DNA of 48,097 bases, taken from positions 1 to 48,097 of the forward strand of contig JAOARW010000086.1 of assembly GCA_025210475.1 (NCBI GenBank), given 5' to 3'. Both the position numbers and the translations under genes were made by a program. The notes under the pieces are model-generated. The model was not told the DNA's origin, ran no database searches, and saw only the letters and a list, made by a program, of their open reading frames with translations. Shown piece by piece: positions 7,614 through 16,472 of this stretch; position 1 is the stretch's first letter, and each line of letters starts with the position of its first letter. The stretch is from Carboxylicivirga sp. GTDB taxonomy: Bacteria; Bacteroidota; Bacteroidia; Bacteroidales; Marinilabiliaceae.

Positions 7614-8288
7614 ATGAATACTTTGAAAACTTTAATGATTGTCTTTTGCCTATTGGGGCTGCAAAAGATGACTGCTCAGGTGCAGGCTGTTACTGAATAT
7701 GGCGATACTATTTATGTATACGATAATGGGACCTGGACTTTTGAACCACAAAATGACATGCCGGAACTAGCCAATGAGTTCGACTTTTTGAATGAAGCAT
7801 TGGATATTGATACCTTGGAAAATAATTTTAAGGTTTCGAAAAAGGCCAATAAACAGCTGGTGAACAAGTACAAGCAGTTTACGGTTAAGTACGACGATAA
7901 AATTTGGAAACGTGTGCCGCCGGCCAGTTTAAATGATGAAGCAGAGTTTGCTTTACAAGGGCGAAATCTGGATATCTGGTGTGTGGTTATTTCAGAGGAA
8001 ACCTCCATTGATGTGGATAAGCTTTTTAAAATAGCTAAAAACACCATGGAAGAATCGACTGGTTCTAAAGTCGAAATTGAAAAACTTGAACTCAGGAAAG
8101 TGAATGGTGCAGAAGTTCTAAGAGCAAAGATGCATGCTGATTTTTCGGGTTTATCTTTTGTTTTTGATACCTATTATTTTTCAAACGAAGAAGGCTCGGT
8201 TCAATTTACAACCTGGACTTCAAACAAACTTTGGGAGCGCCATCAGGATGAGATAATTGAATTGCTCAATGGTTTTGTTGTTAACTAA
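7614..8288 (+). CDS. Secreted protein of unknown function
   Basis: The 224-residue product has a Sec signal peptide (MNTLKTLMIVFCLLGL, cleavage near MTAQ). A short beta motif follows, YGDTIYVYDNGTWTFE, as seen at the start of many Bacteroidota periplasmic proteins. The rest is a mixed alpha/beta domain (about residues 85-220) in which KQFTVKYDDKIWKRVPP and TTWTSNKLWERHQDEIIELL suggest a compact ligand-binding or PsbP/Mog1-like fold. The domain assignment is speculative and there are no catalytic residues I can name. It stands alone between a gene-poor region and the sensor gene, with a hairpin after its stop. Confidence 0.6.
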   Translation: MNTLKTLMIVFCLLGLQKMTAQVQAVTEYGDTIYVYDNGTWTFEPQNDMPELANEFDFLNEALDIDTLENNFKVSKKANKQLVNKYKQFTVKYDDKIWKRVPPASLNDEAEFALQGRNLDIWCVVISEETSIDVDKLFKIAKNTMEESTGSKVEIEKLELRKVNGAEVLRAKMHADFSGLSFVFDTYYFSNEEGSVQFTTWTSNKLWERHQDEIIELLNGFVVN

Positions 8289-8310
8289 GTCAACTAAGTA
8301 TAAAATCGTA

Positions 8311-8368
8311 AACAAGGTGTTAATTCTATCGGGTTAGAAGAATGGCACCTTGTTCCTGCCATTTTGTT
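8311..8368 (+). terminator. Hairpin after the secreted protein gene
   Basis: AACAAGGTG (8311-8319) pairs perfectly with CACCTTGTT (8346-8354) across a 26-nt loop; the downstream tail is only partly T-rich. Probable terminator 22 bp past the stop at 8288. Confidence 0.45.
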
Positions 8369-8433
8369 TAAACTTGGAGATTAAATGCATTACTTGTATT
8401 TTTAGATTAAGCTTGTTACCCAAAATTTAATCG

Positions 8434-11331
8434 ATGATGCAGTTCTCCAATCGTTTCTTCTTTTTAACTATCCTTTTATTTATCGCCATTGCTGGAGAAG
8501 CGCAAAAACTGGGTATCCCTGAACTGGAGTATTTCAATCGCCGGCAATACCAGGCAGCCACACAAAACTGGAAGATTAGCCAGAGCAATAGCGACTTACT
8601 TTATTTTGGGAACAACGATGGTTTGCTCGAATACGATGGCGTTGAATGGCGTGTGCATCGTGATATGGGCGACTTTATTGCACGAAGTGTTACTTGCATC
8701 GATAATAAAATATATACCGGTGCATACAACGAATTCGGCTATTTCCAATACGATTCCTTATATCATCTGCAATATATCTCGTTAACCAAACGATCGGAGT
8801 TAAACTCAAGCGGTAATACCTGGAACATTCATGACTGGGGCGATCGGGTTGTTTTTCAAACAGAGGTGGCACTTTATATATTTAAAGATGATCACTTAAG
8901 TACCATAGTAGAAGCTAAATCAAGATTTTCAACGTCCTTTGTTGTTAATGATATGCTGTTGGTACACGACGATCAGCAAGGACTTATGGAGCTGAGGGGC
9001 GAGAAAGTGTATCCTGTTGTTGGAGGAGCACAGTTTGCCGGTAAAGAAGTGACTGCTATTATGGCAATGGATTCAGACCAAATTGTTATTGCTACCATGA
9101 AACATGGCCTGTATATATGGAACATGCAGAATATTGAGAACTGGCCGGTAGCTGCCAACGACAAACTAAAAAAAGCCAATATATTTTGTGGAGTAGCCTA
9201 CGATGATAAGTATCTGGTGTTTGGAACCATTCAGAACGGGCTCTTGTTAACAGATCTGGAAGGTAATTTGGTAATGGAGGTCGACAAGGATAAGGGCTTG
9301 GTAAATAATACAGTGCTTAGCTTGTTTGTCGATAAAGAAGGAAACATCTGGTGCGGCCTTGACAATGGTATTTGCCGGGTCAATTTAAAGTCGGGTATTT
9401 CCTACCTAAGTGGTTATTACGATTTGGGAACCGGCTATATAATGGATCGCGACGAAGTTTATTATTACCTGGGAACCAACCAGGGACTTTTCAGTATCGA
9501 GATCGAGCATTTTAACAACCCCGTAAAAGACCGCTCGCATTTTAATAAAATAAATGGGGCCGACGGACAGGTTTGGTCTTTAAACATAGATGAGACTGGA
9601 ATATTGTGTGGCCATAATATTGGCGTGTTGGAAATAAAAAATGGTCGGGCCGAATTAATAACACCGCCTTCGGTTAATGGAGTGTGGAAGTTTATTCCTA
9701 TTCCAGATCGGCCGGAATTGATGTTAGCAGGTACCTATAATGGACTTATTTTACTCAAAAAACAAAATGGCCGATGGCTTTTTGATAGTCATGTAGAGGG
9801 ATTTAACGAGTCATCGCGATATGCCGAATGGGACGAAGCCGGTAATTTGTGGGTTTCGCATGGAGATATGGGAATCTATCAGCTAAGTTTTGAAGACGAC
9901 TATAAAAGCATTATTCAAGTTAATAAGTTAGCATTCACAAGCTTTCCTGAGAATAAAACAGGTATTGTGTCTAGAGTCAATAATCGTTTAACCTTTATGG
10001 GTACCGAGGCTTATTATGAAATGGGAAGTCAGGGAATAGTAGGCAAAGACATGCGTTTTGATGCCTTTTTTGAACCCGGCAATTATCCTAATAAACTAAT
10101 TGAGGACCGTTTGGGCAATATTTGGTTTTTTATTGAGAACAGTACCGGAGTTTTAAGGCGACTCGAAGACGGAACTTACAAGAAAATTGTATTTCCGTTT
10201 ATCACACTTGAGCAAAAGTTGGTCTCGGCCTTCGAATTTATTTATGTGGCTGACAATAATAATGTGTTCTTTGGTGTAGAAGATGGTTTTGCGCATTATA
10301 TGGCTCTTGATAATACTAATTTTAGCTTACCTTTTAAGGTGCATATACGAGGATTTAAGGGAGTAAGTGATAGTTTGGTATATACCATTCATCAAAGCGA
10401 TAAAGCCAATGATGGGCAGTTGATAATTCCTGAGTATAAGTTTCGAAACAATGCTTTTGAGATTAATTATGCTGCCACCTTTTTCCAGGATAAGGACATG
10501 CTTTACTCCACTGAGCTTATAGGAAAAGATGCGCAACAGACAGCTTGGAGTTCCCGAACAAGCAGTCGCTTTAATAATTTAAAAGAAGGGGATTATCAGT
10601 TTATAGTAAGGGCAAAAAATCAGTATGGTGTTGTGTCAATGCCTTTAAGTTTTTATTTCAGGGTTCACCCGCCCTGGCATCGCCATCTTTATGCTAAAAT
10701 TGCCTATGCAATATTGGTGTTACTGCTAGCGACTTTTGTTATTTACTTATTCAATAGGCGAATAGAAGCCAGCCGTCAGCGCGAAAAGATTAAGCAGCGA
10801 GAGCGATTCAAAGCCAGGGAGGAGCAATTGACCAATGAGGCTTTGCGAGCCGAAAAAGAAATGATAAAGCTGCGTAATGAGAAGCTTCGCAATGAAATGT
10901 TGTTTAAGGAAAAGGAGCTGGCCAATTCAACCATGAATATTATTCAGAAAAATGAATTTTTAGCGACTATTAATGAGCGCTTAAAACGCATTAAATCCTT
11001 AAAAGATAACTCTGAAATATCACACAAACTGGATTCGCTAATTAAGAAGATTAATAAGGATTTGGATAGTGAGAGTCATTGGGAAGTATTTGAGCTTCAC
11101 CTGGAACAAGTTCACGCCGATTTCCTGAAAAGGCTCAAAGAAAAACATCCCGGTTTAAGTTCTCGCGAAAACAAATTGTGTGCCTACATTCGTATGGGCA
11201 TGTCCTCAAAAGAAATTGCTGTACTGATGAATGTTTCCTATCGGGCAGTTGAAAATAACCGTTATCGACTTCGCCAAAACCTGAACATTGAATCGGGTGA
11301 GAACCTTTCCAGGTATATCAATGGAATTTAA
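8434..11331 (+). CDS. Membrane-spanning PUL sensor: propeller, Y_Y_Y, LuxR-type HTH
   Basis: The 965-residue protein begins with a signal-like hydrophobic segment (MMQFSNRFFFLTILLF). It continues with two-component-regulator propeller repeats through about residue 670 (for example LSLFVDKEGNIWCGLDNGI near 293) and a Y_Y_Y domain at about 673-745. One transmembrane helix lies at about 754-773 (AYAILVLLLATFVIYLF), followed by a Glu/Lys-rich coiled coil (about 780-840). It ends in a LuxR-type helix-turn-helix (LSSRENKLCAYIRMGMSSKE, about 907-955). It resembles hybrid two-component sensors of polysaccharide loci but lacks histidine kinase and receiver domains, so signal and DNA binding lie in one chain. 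Its position directly upstream on the same strand makes it the likely oligosaccharide-responsive regulator of the SusCD locus. Confidence 0.88.
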   Translation: MMQFSNRFFFLTILLFIAIAGEAQKLGIPELEYFNRRQYQAATQNWKISQSNSDLLYFGNNDGLLEYDGVEWRVHRDMGDFIARSVTCIDNKIYTGAYNEFGYFQYDSLYHLQYISLTKRSELNSSGNTWNIHDWGDRVVFQTEVALYIFKDDHLSTIVEAKSRFSTSFVVNDMLLVHDDQQGLMELRGEKVYPVVGGAQFAGKEVTAIMAMDSDQIVIATMKHGLYIWNMQNIENWPVAANDKLKKANIFCGVAYDDKYLVFGTIQNGLLLTDLEGNLVMEVDKDKGLVNNTVLSLFVDKEGNIWCGLDNGICRVNLKSGISYLSGYYDLGTGYIMDRDEVYYYLGTNQGLFSIEIEHFNNPVKDRSHFNKINGADGQVWSLNIDETGILCGHNIGVLEIKNGRAELITPPSVNGVWKFIPIPDRPELMLAGTYNGLILLKKQNGRWLFDSHVEGFNESSRYAEWDEAGNLWVSHGDMGIYQLSFEDDYKSIIQVNKLAFTSFPENKTGIVSRVNNRLTFMGTEAYYEMGSQGIVGKDMRFDAFFEPGNYPNKLIEDRLGNIWFFIENSTGVLRRLEDGTYKKIVFPFITLEQKLVSAFEFIYVADNNNVFFGVEDGFAHYMALDNTNFSLPFKVHIRGFKGVSDSLVYTIHQSDKANDGQLIIPEYKFRNNAFEINYAATFFQDKDMLYSTELIGKDAQQTAWSSRTSSRFNNLKEGDYQFIVRAKNQYGVVSMPLSFYFRVHPPWHRHLYAKIAYAILVLLLATFVIYLFNRRIEASRQREKIKQRERFKAREEQLTNEALRAEKEMIKLRNEKLRNEMLFKEKELANSTMNIIQKNEFLATINERLKRIKSLKDNSEISHKLDSLIKKINKDLDSESHWEVFELHLEQVHADFLKRLKEKHPGLSSRENKLCAYIRMGMSSKEIAVLMNVSYRAVENNRYRLRQNLNIESGENLSRYINGI

Positions 11332-11578
11332 ATGAAAATGATGTCAGGCTGCAAATAACAGGTTTCATTGTTGCTTTTTCTAAAAGGACCTTAACTCTGA
11401 TTGATATTAAAAGGTCTATTGAATTCGAATCATAAACTCAAAAGCTCAACCTTAGCTTCCATGTGATATGGATATAAAAAACTCGATGCTGCACATTTCA
11501 TAATCGAACCTATTTATAGTTGAATTTGTTAATAAATGTATAATGTGCGAATGGATGTTTGATGTGAAAGATGAGTAG

Positions 11579-11665
11579 TTGTGAGGTGTGATTATTTTGT
11601 TATTTGTGAGTGTAAGATATCTGAATAACAGGTGGTAGGAATTTTAAAAGTGAGTTTTTTGTGAG
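11579..11665 (+). promoter_or_regulatory. Three TTGTGAG direct repeats upstream of susC
   Basis: Exact TTGTGAG copies occur at 11579-11585, 11604-11610 and 11659-11665, with related GTGAG words between them, in the 190 bp upstream of the putative start site. They are candidate binding sites for the LuxR-type sensor encoded just upstream. Spacings of 25 and 55 bp are not perfectly helical, so significance is uncertain. Confidence 0.3.
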
Positions 11666-11731
11666 TTGTTTTAAGGTGTTTTGAGAGGTTTATGTGTATT
11701 GGATAATTAGTAAATATTAACACTTGGGCTG

Positions 11732-11739
11732 TAAGTTTG
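11732..11739 (+). promoter_or_regulatory. Bacteroidota -7 element for the SusCD operon
   Basis: TAAGTTTG matches TAnnTTTG exactly and lies 28 bp before the susC ATG. No good TTTG -33 box sits at the usual distance, which fits an activator-dependent promoter. Confidence 0.45.
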
Positions 11740-11767
11740 CTTCATCGAATATTTAAATCCATGTATT

Positions 11768-14700
11768 ATGAAACACGTATTGGGGATTTTTCTCTTTCTA
11801 CTGACACTAACAAGTCAGGCACAAGATTTAACCGTTACAGGTAAAGTAACGGGTACTGACGGAGCGCCCGTTCCTGGGGTTAGTGTTGTTATAAAAGGCA
11901 CAACAACAGGAACCATAACTACAGTTGATGGTGATTTTAGCTTGCCTGCCAATAGGGGAGATGTAATTATCTTCTCATTTATAGGTATGTCGGCACAGGA
12001 AGTAACTGTTACTTCATCAACCATTAATATTGTAATGGAAGAAGAGTTAACCGACCTGGATGAAGTGGTAGTGGTTGGTTACGGTGTTCAAAAGAAGAGT
12101 GTGGTTACTGCGGCAATTAGCAGCGTATCGGCCGAATCACTCGAAGCCGCAACACCATCCAGAATTGAAGATGTATTAAAGGGACGCGTTTCGGGCGTTC
12201 AGATAACACAGAGCTCGGGTCAGCCGGGATCAGATTCAAAGGTTCGTATTCGGGGTATTGGTACGATCAACAACAGTGAGCCATTATACATTGTCGATGG
12301 AATGGCTGTTGATGGAGGCATCAATTACCTGAATCCATCCGACATCGAATCGGTTGAAGTATTAAAAGATGCAGCATCTGCTGCCATTTACGGTGCGCGG
12401 GCAGCCAACGGGGTAATATTGGTAAGCACAAAATCAGGTAAGTCGGGCAAAATGAATATCTCGTACGATTTTACCTATGGTTGGCAGAATCCATGGACCA
12501 AAAAATCAGTACTGAATGCCACAGAATATATGGTGTTGATGAACGAAACAAACCTGAATGATGGTTTATCGCCTATTTATACACCGGAAGAAATTGCAGC
12601 AGCAGGCAGTGGTACCGACTGGCAGGATGAGACTTTTAATTACAATGCACCCATTCAGAACCATCAGGTAAGCCTCAGTGGAGGTAGTGATAATGCCACC
12701 TATTTTGTGTCCTTTGGTTATTTCGATCAGGATGGAATTGTGGGCGGTAACTATGGTCGATCGAATTACGAGCGCTACAGCATCCGTTCAAATACGACTT
12801 ACAATGTTTTTGAAAAGGAACGTGCACTATTGAGTAAATTCAGGGTGGGGGTTAACGCTGCCTACTCTAATATTAAGAGCAGTGGAATTGATACCAATTC
12901 AGAGTTTGGATCAGTATTGGGAAGTGCACTGGCCATGAGTCCTTTGGTACCGGTTTATGCTGATGATCCCGATGCAGTATTGGCAGAGCATCCAAAAGCT
13001 GTAACTGACAAAAATGGTCGTGTATTTTCTTTGCCACCATCAGGATTTCAGGAAATTGCCAATCCGGTTGCCATGTTACATGCACCAACCGTTAGCCAAG
13101 GTAATTCCGATAAGTTTGTGGCCACCTTCTGGGGCGAAATCGACCTGTATAAAGGCATCAAATTCAAGTCGAGCTATGGAGCCGACCTGGCCTTCTGGGG
13201 CGATGATGGTTATACTTACCCTTATTACCTAACTTCTCAGGGAAAAAATACTTCACGAAGTAGTGTGACTTCCAGCATGAATCGGGGATATACCTGGCAG
13301 ATCGAAAATACTTTGTCGTACAGTAAAACGCTAAAAGAACAGCATAATTTCTCGGTCTTGTTAGGGCAATCGGCCAGGGAATATACTTATAAAAATATAG
13401 GTGGTCAGGATTTTGATTTATTGGAATATGTACCTTATAAGTCAGTGATTGATTATGCCATTGCAGATGAAGATGATTCTATTTTATATGGAGGTACAGG
13501 TAATATTACTTCAACCACGTTGGCCTCTTATTTTGGTCGTGTAGATTATAACTTCGATGAGCGTTATATGTTTCAGGCAAGTGTTCGCCGCGACGGATCA
13601 TCACGCTTTGGAGCCAATAACAAGTGGGCTACATTCCCATCGGCTTCTGTAGGTTGGAATATCACCAACGAGGCCTTTATGGAGAACCGTCCGGTTTGGT
13701 TTGATTATTTGAAGATCAGAGCCAGTTGGGGTAAGAATGGTAATGAGCAGATTGGTAATTTTGCATACACCAGCCTGATGGATGGTAAGCTAAATTATTA
13801 CTTCGGCTCTGGCGATAGCGAGCAGTTGCAATATGGTAGCAGTCCATCCCGTATTTCTAATCCTGACATTATCTGGGAGGAATCGGAGCAGATTGATATT
13901 GGTTTTGACCTGCGCTTGTTTAGTAGCCGATTGGCTTTAGGTTTCGATTATTTTAGAAAAGATACCGAAGGCATGTTAATGGAACAACCGATTCCGAATT
14001 ATGTAGGAAAAGGCAAGCCAATCGCCAACGTTGGAGATATGCGTAACTCAGGTGTTGAAATTGAGCTATCGTGGAAAGATAACATCGGAGCGTTTAAGTA
14101 TGGTGTTTCGGCCAATGCTTCTTACCTGAAGAACGAATTGATCAACCTGGGTAATGAATCGGGAGAGATCTGGTTAGAAAATGCGTTTGGAATTGGCGAT
14201 TTTGTTCATGGTCAGAATGGTGAAGCATTTCCTCACTTTTATGGCTACAAGACCAAGGGGATTATTCAAAACCAAAGTGAGTTAGATGCTTATTTACCAA
14301 CTTATGACATTGGTGGCGATAAGGATAAGATTGGTGTTGGTGATGTGCGTTTTGCTGATACCAATGGCGATGGCCTTGTGAATGAAGATGACCGCACCAT
14401 TATTGGTAAAGGAACACCTGATTGGACCTATGGTATAAACATCGATGCAGAGTATAAAAACTTTGATTTGACCATGTTCTTCCAGGGGGCTCTGGGTGGC
14501 GATATTTTCGATTATTCAACACGTAGCGATATTCCGCGCATGAATTTGCCAGCCTTTATGCTTGATCGATGGACCGGTGAAGGAACATCCAATAGCCTGC
14601 CAAAGTTATCAACCAAATCCTATGGTTATAACTGGAAGGCATCCGATTTATATGTGAAGAGTGGTAATTACATTCGTTTGAAAACCATTCAGCTAGGTTA

Positions 14701-14902
14701 TACCATTCCGCAAAATATTCTTGGAGCCAACTATTTTCAGCGTTTCAGAGTATTTGTTTCGGCCGAAAACTTAATAACCATAGCAAGCTACGAAGGATTT
14801 GACCCTGAAATTGCTTCAGGTGGATACAACAGCATTGGTGTTGACCGGGGTATATACCCACAATCGAGAACCATTTCAGTAGGAGCTAACATTACTTTCT
14901 AA
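11768..14902 (+). CDS. susC: SusC-family TonB-dependent transporter
   Basis: The 1044-residue protein has a signal peptide (MKHVLGIFLFLLTLTSQAQ) and a carboxypeptidase-D regulatory-like domain at about residues 20-100 (VTGKVTGTDGAPVPGVSVVI). The DEVVVVGYGVQKK segment is typical of SusC-like TonB-dependent transporters. A plug domain follows (VSGVQITQSSGQPGSDSKVR, then VRIRGIGTINNSEPLYIVDG) and a C-terminal 22-strand barrel ending in ISVGANITF. It forms the outer-membrane pore of the glycan importer, lidded by the SusD protein encoded 18 bp downstream. The enzymes in the operon indicate beta-glucan oligosaccharides as cargo. Length and domain order are normal for the family. Confidence 0.96.
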   Translation: MKHVLGIFLFLLTLTSQAQDLTVTGKVTGTDGAPVPGVSVVIKGTTTGTITTVDGDFSLPANRGDVIIFSFIGMSAQEVTVTSSTINIVMEEELTDLDEVVVVGYGVQKKSVVTAAISSVSAESLEAATPSRIEDVLKGRVSGVQITQSSGQPGSDSKVRIRGIGTINNSEPLYIVDGMAVDGGINYLNPSDIESVEVLKDAASAAIYGARAANGVILVSTKSGKSGKMNISYDFTYGWQNPWTKKSVLNATEYMVLMNETNLNDGLSPIYTPEEIAAAGSGTDWQDETFNYNAPIQNHQVSLSGGSDNATYFVSFGYFDQDGIVGGNYGRSNYERYSIRSNTTYNVFEKERALLSKFRVGVNAAYSNIKSSGIDTNSEFGSVLGSALAMSPLVPVYADDPDAVLAEHPKAVTDKNGRVFSLPPSGFQEIANPVAMLHAPTVSQGNSDKFVATFWGEIDLYKGIKFKSSYGADLAFWGDDGYTYPYYLTSQGKNTSRSSVTSSMNRGYTWQIENTLSYSKTLKEQHNFSVLLGQSAREYTYKNIGGQDFDLLEYVPYKSVIDYAIADEDDSILYGGTGNITSTTLASYFGRVDYNFDERYMFQASVRRDGSSRFGANNKWATFPSASVGWNITNEAFMENRPVWFDYLKIRASWGKNGNEQIGNFAYTSLMDGKLNYYFGSGDSEQLQYGSSPSRISNPDIIWEESEQIDIGFDLRLFSSRLALGFDYFRKDTEGMLMEQPIPNYVGKGKPIANVGDMRNSGVEIELSWKDNIGAFKYGVSANASYLKNELINLGNESGEIWLENAFGIGDFVHGQNGEAFPHFYGYKTKGIIQNQSELDAYLPTYDIGGDKDKIGVGDVRFADTNGDGLVNEDDRTIIGKGTPDWTYGINIDAEYKNFDLTMFFQGALGGDIFDYSTRSDIPRMNLPAFMLDRWTGEGTSNSLPKLSTKSYGYNWKASDLYVKSGNYIRLKTIQLGYTIPQNILGANYFQRFRVFVSAENLITIASYEGFDPEIASGGYNSIGVDRGIYPQSRTISVGANITF

Positions 14903-14920
14903 TTGTAAGAACTGATTATC

Positions 14921-16438
14921 ATGAAAAATTATATAAAAGGAATATTCTTAGCATTGTTAGTTGTTCTTTCCGCCTGTGGGGATGATTTTCTAACGGTGCA
15001 ACCAACTGCTTCGCAAGAAGCTGGTGGGCCGGCAACCGAAGGTGCGATCTTGTCGAACCTGGGAGCTTGTTATCAAATATTATTGTTCGATAGTTATGCC
15101 GACTATCAGTACAACAGTGTGCTATTAATGTCTGACCTGATGTCTGATGATATTTACAAAGGTGGCGGTAATGCCGGTGATCAGGCCATGTTGTACAGTT
15201 TGTCGCAATTCAATGCTTCAGCCGACGAAACTCCAGGCGGACTTTGGAATATTTATTTCAGTGGACTAAGTCGTTGTAATAATGCCATACTGGCTTGTGA
15301 AAATGCGGTTGATGTGGATGAAGAAACATTAACACGACTAAAGGCAGAAGCTCATTTTCTAAGAGCTTATTATGTGCATTGGTTATGGAAATTCTGGGGA
15401 AACATCCCGTATTTCGAAACCGAGTTGGAACCACCTTATATGGCAAAACAGATGACCGCCGATCAGGTTTATGCTGAGATAATTGAAGATTTGGATTTTG
15501 TACTTACCGATGACAAATTGCCTATGCGCACCACCGAAGCCAATCACGGAAGAGCTACTTTAGCGGCAGCCATGATGTTAAAGGCACGTGTGGTAATGTA
15601 TCAGGAAGATGAATCGAAGTACGCCGAGGTGATGGCTGATATGCAGCGTATTTATAGCGAGGCAGGATTTTCTTTACCAACCTATGCCTCTATTTGGGGG
15701 CGCACAGGTGAATTTGGTAATGGCTCTATTTTTGAAGCCAACCATTTGCCTGAAGGTAAAGACTGGGGAGCAGCCTGGACTGGTTTCGGTACCAACCTGC
15801 CTGAGTTTATTTCGCCCAACGAGTTGAAAGGTGAAGACCTTTTATCGGGCAACGACTTTTATAAAGGAGGCTGGGGATTTGGTCCGGTTCGATCAGAAAC
15901 CGTTACAATTTATGAAGAAGGAGATGCGCGTTTAGCCGCTTCCATCAATCAATATGCTGCAGGAACATATGTAGAGCGTTTCCAAAATACCGGGTATTTT
16001 ATGGCTAAATATGCCGCCCGTGAAGATTATAACGATGCACCTTTCGGAGAGCCATTAAACTACGAAAACAATGTTCGTATATTCCGCTATGCCGAGACTT
16101 TACTAAATGCGGCTGAGTTAATGGTGGTTCATGGAGTAGCCAATGCCGGTTCATTAACGGCTCAGGATGCTTTGGACATGATTCGTACCCGCGCAGGTTT
16201 AGCTTCTATACCAGCTACTGTGGAAAATATCAAATTGGAACGCCGACGTGAATTTGTGGGAGAGGGTATTCGTTATTGGGATTTGGTACGCTGGGGCGAC
16301 ACCGATTTGTTATCCGATAGCAATTCTGATTTTTCATCAACCCGATCATGGTCAGAGAATAAGAAGTACCTGCCAATTCCTCAGTCGGAAATTGATCGAA
16401 CAGAAGGTGATTTTAAACTTGTTCAAAACGACTATTAA
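14921..16438 (+). CDS. susD: SusD/RagB-family glycan-binding lipoprotein
   Basis: The 505-residue protein has a type II signal peptide with lipobox LSAC, lipid-attachment Cys19. It shows the SusD/RagB signature: a helical TPR-like N-terminal half (LWNIYFSGLSRCNNAILACE, AEAHFLRAYYVHWLWKFWGN) and the conserved C-terminal RRREFVGEGIRYWDLVRWGD. It covers the extracellular face of the SusC barrel and captures oligosaccharides. Start and length are typical and the gene lies 18 bp after susC. Ligand specificity cannot be read from sequence alone; laminarin-type glucan is inferred from the adjacent GH16 and GH3 enzymes. Confidence 0.95.
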   Translation: MKNYIKGIFLALLVVLSACGDDFLTVQPTASQEAGGPATEGAILSNLGACYQILLFDSYADYQYNSVLLMSDLMSDDIYKGGGNAGDQAMLYSLSQFNASADETPGGLWNIYFSGLSRCNNAILACENAVDVDEETLTRLKAEAHFLRAYYVHWLWKFWGNIPYFETELEPPYMAKQMTADQVYAEIIEDLDFVLTDDKLPMRTTEANHGRATLAAAMMLKARVVMYQEDESKYAEVMADMQRIYSEAGFSLPTYASIWGRTGEFGNGSIFEANHLPEGKDWGAAWTGFGTNLPEFISPNELKGEDLLSGNDFYKGGWGFGPVRSETVTIYEEGDARLAASINQYAAGTYVERFQNTGYFMAKYAAREDYNDAPFGEPLNYENNVRIFRYAETLLNAAELMVVHGVANAGSLTAQDALDMIRTRAGLASIPATVENIKLERRREFVGEGIRYWDLVRWGDTDLLSDSNSDFSSTRSWSENKKYLPIPQSEIDRTEGDFKLVQNDY

Positions 16439-16472
16439 ATCACAAGTGTTTAATCCAATTTAATCGATAAAA

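Larger units (their letters stand above)
11332..11767 (+). other. 436-bp regulatory interval between sensor and susC
   Basis: There is no gene. It contains a weak 6-bp hairpin (GACCTT at 11387-11392, AAGGTC at 11411-11416), three TTGTGAG direct repeats (11579-11665), a 91-nt stretch without any C on the plus strand (11630-11720), and a TAnnTTTG box just before susC. It is the obvious control region of the glucan locus. Confidence 0.6.
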
